Origin: Hydractinia symbiolongicarpus
Taxonomy: Eukaryota; Cnidaria; Hydrozoa; Anthoathecata; Hydractiniidae
Length of the DNA: 64,000 nucleotides
Direction of reading: 5' to 3'
NCBI RefSeq assembly: GCF_029227915.1
Contig: NC_079877.1
Coordinates: 28,607,851-28,671,850, forward strand
The translations under genes and the position numbers were made by a program. This document shows positions 58,049 to 64,000 of this stretch, one piece after another; within the stretch, counting starts at the first letter, position 1; every line of letters begins with the position of its first letter. The notes beneath the pieces are model-generated. The model saw nothing but the letters and a program-made list of their open reading frames with translations. It made no database searches and had not been told where the DNA came from.

Positions 58049-58389
58049 TAAATAATCTCTTACTAAAACAACAACTTCGTTATCGAAGTCTCTTGTGTAG
58101 AAGCAACACGTCTAAGTTCATCACACACTCGCAATGACCTGAGAATGAGCTGAATATACAATTTAGGATGAGTCGTCATCGCACGGTTCGCTTATCAGAT
58201 TTATTTTATGTAAAGCCTTTTAAAGTTAAGGTTGAGCGAGACAAGTTTTATCTTATCTCATTTATTCCACACACGGATTAGATTTTGTAAGTTTTATTGT
58301 TTTCGCTTTTTGTTTTTGATGTGACTAATTATTTAAAGTTTTGTTTTTGTTACACACTTTGTAGCGCGTAAATATCAGTGAACAGTAAA

Positions 58390-58440
58390 AAACAATCAAG
58401 AACAACAACAACAAAAAAAACAACAACAACAACAGACATT
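58390..58440. repeat. (AAC)n microsatellite
   Basis: Interrupted runs of ACAACA units and an A8 stretch. Confidence 0.7.
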
Positions 58441-59596
58441 TTTTTTCCTTCAGGCATTTTTTTTAACGTCAGTTGATTTCTTAGCTTATTTAAGTTCCCT
58501 GTTTAAATCCCCTAAAAGTATATGGCATAGAATAGCTTTCGCCTACATGCTGGAACAAAAGAAAAACATAATATTGGTTTAAACAGATCCTCCTGAACGG
58601 ACAATGATATCAAATTATATACTTGTAATGTAGAGAGTTGGTGAATTAATAATTTTAATCTTTGCCAGTGTTTGGAATGTATTGCCCAACAAACAATTCA
58701 ATGCCGTTCTAAGGCATTATTAAAATCTTGAAATGTTGATATTAAATTAAATATGTTAAAACTGAATACTCTTGACGCAATCGCATTGTTGTGGCTCAAA
58801 AGAATTTTCTAGAAATTTGGGAAATACACAATATAGATAAAGATACAGCTACATGTCCAAATATGGGTTGTCAAGCCAGACCATTGCTAACCTTTCAAGA
58901 GTGCATCATATTTGACAACTTTATTACTAGGAATCTTTTAAAACCTTTTTGGTTTCCAATAAAGAAGGAACATTACTAAATTTAATGTTTATATTTCCTT
59001 GTAGAAGATAACCAGATTTGTCATACTTCGAAGAAAATAATACACATTTTGCTAAATAAAAGAATTAATAAATAGGTGAATTTTTATAGGTTTGACAATA
59101 ACATTCCAAGTTTAGACCTGGTTACAAGCCTCTTCCTGATCCAGAGGCTGGAGCTTCTGTTTGTTATCTTGATGAGACGGATTGTTTGATGAGTCAGGGT
59201 AATAAAAAAGGGGGTCGGGTAACGTGTCCCTAGATTTGCCGTGACCGAAATTAACCCCTTAATACCTATAAAATCATCAAAGCGTGTTTGTTGTTTCAAG
59301 AAAGTCAATTACGATATTAATAAGTGGACTTACCTATTGTCATGGATTACACCCTTATCACCAGGTCCTTTTATTGTACAAATAGTATTATTAAACAAAG
59401 GAAGTCATGAAAGTGGGTCTTGTAATTTCATAATTCAGGGATATTATCAGTGGAATTGCGTCAGCATATTATCGGACTTTGACCTCTGTATGTGTAAAGC
59501 TGAAAGCGTGGGCGAGTAAGCGGACATTCAGGTGAATTTAACCAACTAAAGTAAATAGAACCATATTTTTCAAACAATTTGCTTTCTAGATAATTA
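58441..59596. other. Noncoding, no gene seen
   Basis: Frames at 58791-58979 and 59241-59519 have no recognisable domains and no convincing splice partners. Confidence 0.35.
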
Positions 59597-60049
59597 CTTT
59601 AAGTGGATAAATTCTGGCGAGTATTTAATTTGGCGAGTGACCAAAATGGAATATTTGGCGGGGATTTAATTTGGCGAATGATAAGTTTTAAAAATTTTGG
59701 CGAGGATTTAATTTGACGAATACAAAAAATGTTTACTTTAGCGGGGATTTATTTTGGCGAATGACACAAAGAAATGAATTTTTATGTCTTGAAATGTTTT
59801 ATATATAATATAATTATAAACGTATATACGAACGAAAGTTCTTTTTTTGGGGTAAAAAAAAACATTTTTTTTCTTAATTAAAAAAACGTATTTTTTTTTA
59901 AATTTGGCGAAGGGTAAAATTATGTTAAATTTAGCGATTATTTTATTTGGCGAATAGTCAGTTATCAAAATTTATTGCGGGTATCTAATTTCGCCAAAAT
60001 TCGCCAAATTTGCTAAATCTAATTCTCGCAAAAATTTATCCACTTAAAG
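59597..60049. mobile_element. MITE built from TTTGGCGAAT-type repeats
   Basis: The left end reads CTTTAAGTGGATAAATTCTGG and the right end on the minus strand CTTTAAGTGGATAAATTTTTG. TA flanks both ends (one extra G on the right). The interior repeats GGCGRGGATTTAATTTGGCGAATG four to six times. It is noncoding. A similar degenerate block lies at 17950-18205. Confidence 0.65.
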
Positions 60050-61048
60050 GTATTCATTTGACCAAATAAATTTTTTCATTCCTTGATTTCTTTTTTTTAA
60101 AAAAAAGAAGTAGCAAGATTAAAAAAGAACAAAAAATATTTGTGTAAAATATTGACATAGTTGAAAAATCTTTTGGAAATTATTACCCACAAGGCTTAAA
60201 TTCTGATCTTTCAAGGGCTCATTTACCCAACTGTCTCGTTTTTTGTGAGAGGTAAGTTGCGTCTTGATATTCCTCCCCTAATCAGTGATTAGAGGTGTGT
60301 TGGACAAAAGAAAAACTCATCAATTTCGATTACAAGGCTTATTTGCAGGTTTCTTCGTGGTTTAAATAAAAAATATGTTTTTTTAATGTGCACAGAATAA
60401 AAGTTAAAAGGATTTTTTTATCGGTAAAAAAATGTCTGCTGTAACGTGTTTATAAATGCGACAGGAAACAGAAACTAAAGGAATATAATGAGACTTAAAA
60501 AAATTCTTAATATGACGAGAATATGGACGTGGTTATTGAATATTAAATATCGATAGATTAACGCAAAGTAGAATTATTTATTTATCTGGTTTAATTTAAT
60601 ATTTTGTTAATCATGTGACCTTTTTTAAAACAAATGTTGTGAATTCCACGGAGTGAATTAAATTGATTTTTTAGCCCAGCGTAATGAAGTCTTTTTTCCT
60701 GGTGTATTTAAATTTTTTAAAAGGAGAACTTTTATTTACTGGAAACAAAAATATTTGTTGAAAACACCTGCCTTTTTTTGAAGATAATAAAAATGTTTAT
60801 TTCTCGTCGTTTATCGACCTTGTTTATCAAAAGTGTTTTTTTTTGTTCTTGGATTTCTTCAGCCTATGGTTTTGTTTTCTTCTAAATGGTGTGTTACTCA
60901 ATTTTTTGTTTTGACTAAGCAAACAAAATTAACAATATAAACGAAAACACCAAAACTAAATAAGACATATAACATAGCCTTTCCTTTCCTCATTGTTCAC
61001 ATTTTACTGATCCACTTGACAATTGACAATTTAACAACTAGTTGACAA
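60050..61048. other. Noncoding, no gene seen
   Basis: AT-rich, with many poly-T runs. No feature was recognised. Confidence 0.4.
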
Positions 61049-61089
61049 TTTAACAATTAGTGTGTGTACTACACACACTAGTTGTTAAA
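61049..61089. repeat. Long hairpin with near-perfect arms
   Basis: TTTAACAATTAGTGTGTGT pairs with ACACACACTAGTTGTTAAA around ACT, with one mismatch. An extra TTTAACAACTAGTTGACAA copy precedes it, suggesting slippage or a small fold-back element. Confidence 0.6.
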
Positions 61090-61265
61090 AAACAGGTTGC
61101 TAAGATACAGTAACGTTTTGAGTTATCGGGAGACATGAAATAGTTTTATATTAACTCACGTTCAACGCACCTGTGACAATTTTAGTGCAAAGTTATTATT
61201 CATTTATTAAACTACTGCTTAATTCATACATATCTTGTTACTACAAGATCATGTACACTAAGTAC

Positions 61266-61705
61266 AATTAGTATTTAGTGTCCAGTACTTAGTGTCCAGT
61301 ACTTAGTGTCCAGTACTTAATCTCCAGTACCTACTGACCAGTACTTAGTGCCCAGAACTTCGTGTCGAGTACTTAGTGCCCAGTACTTCGTGTCGAGTAC
61401 TTAGTGCCCAGAACTTCGTTTCGAGTACTTAGTGCCCAGTGCTTCGTGTCGAGTACTCAGTGCCCAGAACTTCGTGTCAAGTACTTAGTGGCCAGTACTT
61501 AGTGTCGAGTACTTAGTGCCCAGAACTTTGTATCCAGCACGTAGTGCTCAGTACTAAGTGTTCAATATTTGTGTTCATTGCTTAGTGTCCAGTACTCAGT
61601 GTCTAGTACCTAGTGTCCAGCTCTTTGTTCAGTAGCTACTGTTCATAGCTTAGTGTCCAGTATTTGCGTCCAGTACTTAGTGTTCAGCACTTAGTGTCCA
61701 GTTTT
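61266..61705. repeat. 14-bp minisatellite, about 31 copies, with a 28-bp higher-order form
   Basis: The basic unit is CAGTACTTAGTGTC. In the centre (about 61345-61500) units alternate as CAGAACTTCGTGTCG and AGTACTTAGTGCC, forming a 28-bp dimer repeated about five times. Outer units are the simple form and more diverged at the right end. Confidence 0.88.
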
Positions 61706-61739
61706 TACTTACTGGAAAGCAACTTGCGTTCTGTTTAGA

Positions 61740-61960
61740 GTTCCGATAGCTAGATCAGTTATTTAATATATTGGTAAAATACGGTTAAATAGCAAAAATA
61801 TTCCTGAAATCCGATATTGTCAGAAATTTTAATAAATATAAGAAACAAACGAGAAATTGGATTTGGCACGTGTCAAAATCAGTTATAATATTATACAGTT
61901 CGAGGAATTTTATAAAAAATTCGTTCCGAGTAAAGGCTCTGAAATGCATGGGAACTATAA
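61740..61960. repeat. Dispersed repeat B, old copy 3
   Basis: A diverged and internally deleted relative of 23865-24603. TTCTGTTTAGAGTTCCGATAGC, TCAGTTATTTAATATAT, GGCACGTGTCAAAA and GGCTCTGAAATGCATGGGAAC correspond in order to segments of copies 1 and 2. It directly follows the 14-bp minisatellite. Confidence 0.5.
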
Positions 61961-64000
61961 ATGTAGATGGTGTCTAGCGGATGAATGCGTAAGACTTAAT
62001 GACTGTCATAGCAAAAAGATCAGCAGCCTCAGACCTTAGCATCTTATCTAAAAACTTTAAAAGTCTTGCAATATCAATTTTTTACGAATTATTGCTAAGA
62101 GGTCCCTCAGCACCTTAAGCCTTTCGCACCTTAGCAACCTTTGTCGACCTTCACAGTCAGTTAAAATTAGGCTATAAAATGATTACTATGCTATGAAATA
62201 GTTATCAACGAATTTGAATTGTAAGTATAGCTTTCAAATTATACAAGTTTTCCATGACTACTCATGTCGGAGAGAACAATGCCTATTGTTTGTAACATAT
62301 TTTTCCTTTGTACATGACCTTGCAATTTTTTTTAAGTTCGGAAGGTGTAAAACGCAGACTACAAATGCAATGCAATTTATATCAATTATGTACCCTCTTT
62401 AAATTCGTTTAATGACAAAAACAAAAAATTATCAGAACCGCCCTAAAATTTCCAAACGCTTCAAATAATTGTTTCTAAATCACCAGTCACTGTTTTTACT
62501 CAATGTAACACTTTCTTAAACTATGGTTACCTTGCAGAACAAAAGACGAAACAACAATAATGCAGACATCGGAAACCACTTTTTAAGGTTGCTAGGTTTC
62601 TTGCGGAGTCCGTAGTTGACATTAAGAGCAATTTTATAGCCACTGATAATAAAAAGATTAAAAAATGTGGTGTAGTAGAGAAAGAAAATGCATCAAGGTT
62701 ATATACCAGTATATTTTATTGGTTTACATAACACTCCAAGCAGAAAGAGACAGTGGAAGTTGAATTTCACCTGATGTATCTTAGTGCATCTAAGAAATAA
62801 TACACGAGTTAGTTTTCTTTGATATACCGCAGTTATTTCTCAAATTTGTCGAGCAAACTGAACATTTGATAAAATGTGGAATCTTTAGATTCATACAGCA
62901 AACAGTACAGTCAAAACAGTTTTTATTAATTTTGTACTAGTTGACCTCTGCTTGGAACAGAAGCTTATTAGTACAAATTAAAAATTAAGAAGACTTTGAC
63001 CGAACATTAATACCACCAAAACATTAAAATTCTCAAATTTTTAAAAACATGCAAAATTCGGAAAACGTATACTAGCTGGCTAAACTCTTTTTTAAAGATG
63101 CATGTCAACAACCGAAGCAACAGTGAGCTAAATGAGTAAAGAAAGACATGGGAATATGTATTTTTGATTAATGCATGAAATTCAAGTAAAGCCGCATTAT
63201 AAATCACGCTATGAGATGGTTGCCATATTCAATTCCTAATTTTTTATTTATTAATTTCTAGACTGAAGAAAACAACATTGTAATTATCACGGAAATTGAT
63301 ATTCATGAAAAATGAATCTGTAGGAATTAAAGACTGGACGTGAAAATTATATAGTCGCAGCCGTGGTTTTAAAAAATTAAACGTTTCCATGCAGAAAAGC
63401 TTGCTAAAACTGACAACGGACTGTCTTTGATAAATAATATAAATACACAATTAAAAACTAATCTAACTTTGTCCTAGTTTCATGCTAACTGAAGTGTCTT
63501 TATAATTTGTGTCAAAGATGATTCAAATTCTAAATAGGCTTAGGGTTAAGAAGGGTCAAAACATTTCTAATTCAAAGTAAAAAGTAGATAAATTTAATTC
63601 TCCAATTTTTGGAACAATGCCAACGAATCGGTTGAAATTAAGGTCAAAGAATATTCTGCAGAAATATCTGCAAACCAGTCAAAGATATATTCCAAGTGCC
63701 GTTACGACAGAAATATAAAGCAATTTTACCAGAATACGTCGACTGTAAGAGTAGATTTGGCGTTTCATTTTGACAAAAAGCCAGACGTACCATCATGTAA
63801 ACATGTTTCGAACAAAGCAAGCACTCATTCTTTGACTCTACACTCCACTACTTAGGATACCATTTACAGAGAAAATGCGAATATTATTATTGTGAGTTTA
63901 CCTTCAATTAGTAACATACAAATGAAAAGAGTTTCACTAAGTACAGCTAACTAAAACTTATTCTTATTCTCTTCTCTAAGACATCAAAAGGATTAAAACA
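61961..64000. other. Noncoding to the window end
   Basis: No gene, RNA or repeat was recognised; only short unsupported open frames. Confidence 0.4.

Noticed and set aside
59241-59519. 92-aa frame as an exon
   Set aside because: No recognisable domain, start context or matching splice partners.

Overview
The window looks like AT-rich nuclear DNA from an animal with large introns, most likely a cnidarian and possibly a hydrozoan. The evidence is spliced genes with GT-AG introns and very long noncoding stretches; metazoan families (a TNF receptor with a death domain, an I-set Ig protein, a C2H2 zinc-finger protein, the centrosomal coiled-coil protein CCDC77, the N-glycosylation enzyme ALG10); and many short fold-back transposons, including a family whose ends read ACCTCGTCCCCAGG. 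The taxon is inferred from gene content and repeat style, not proven.

Layout. 1-9.8 kb: noncoding, with nested inverted-repeat elements, strong hairpins and a degenerate mini-Helitron (minus strand). 9.8-12.5 kb (+): a seven-exon TNF-receptor gene (310 aa) with signal peptide, cysteine-rich repeats, one membrane span and a C-terminal death domain. 12.5-16.9 kb: noncoding, with a tRNA-like relic. 17.0-18.6 kb (-): a two-exon gene for a 163-aa single-Ig protein. 18.6-25.2 kb: noncoding, with two dispersed repeats, one a 739-bp element with C/G-rich terminal inverted repeats. 25.3-26.8 kb (-): ALG10, head-to-head with CCDC77 (+, 26.9-38.9 kb); only 84 bp separate the two start codons. CCDC77 intron 1 (7.2 kb) holds an antisense non-LTR retrotransposon with a 1020-codon open frame, plus other repeats. 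40.0-43.8 kb (+): a three-exon gene for a 787-aa disordered and coiled-coil protein, tentatively JHY-like. 43.8-51 kb: tandem and dispersed repeats. 51.5-56.9 kb (-): a ten-finger C2H2 gene with a duplicated four-finger block and 5' exons running to a GC-richer promoter region. 57-64 kb: two inverted-repeat elements, a 14-bp minisatellite and old repeat relics.

The genes do not form an operon or pathway. The two notable arrangements are the ALG10/CCDC77 divergent pair, which must share a very short promoter, and CCDC77 followed on the same strand by the JHY-like gene; if that tentative call is right, both relate to cilia or centrosomes. Exon joins were checked by reading phase across each junction. 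Family names come from motif recognition, without any database search.
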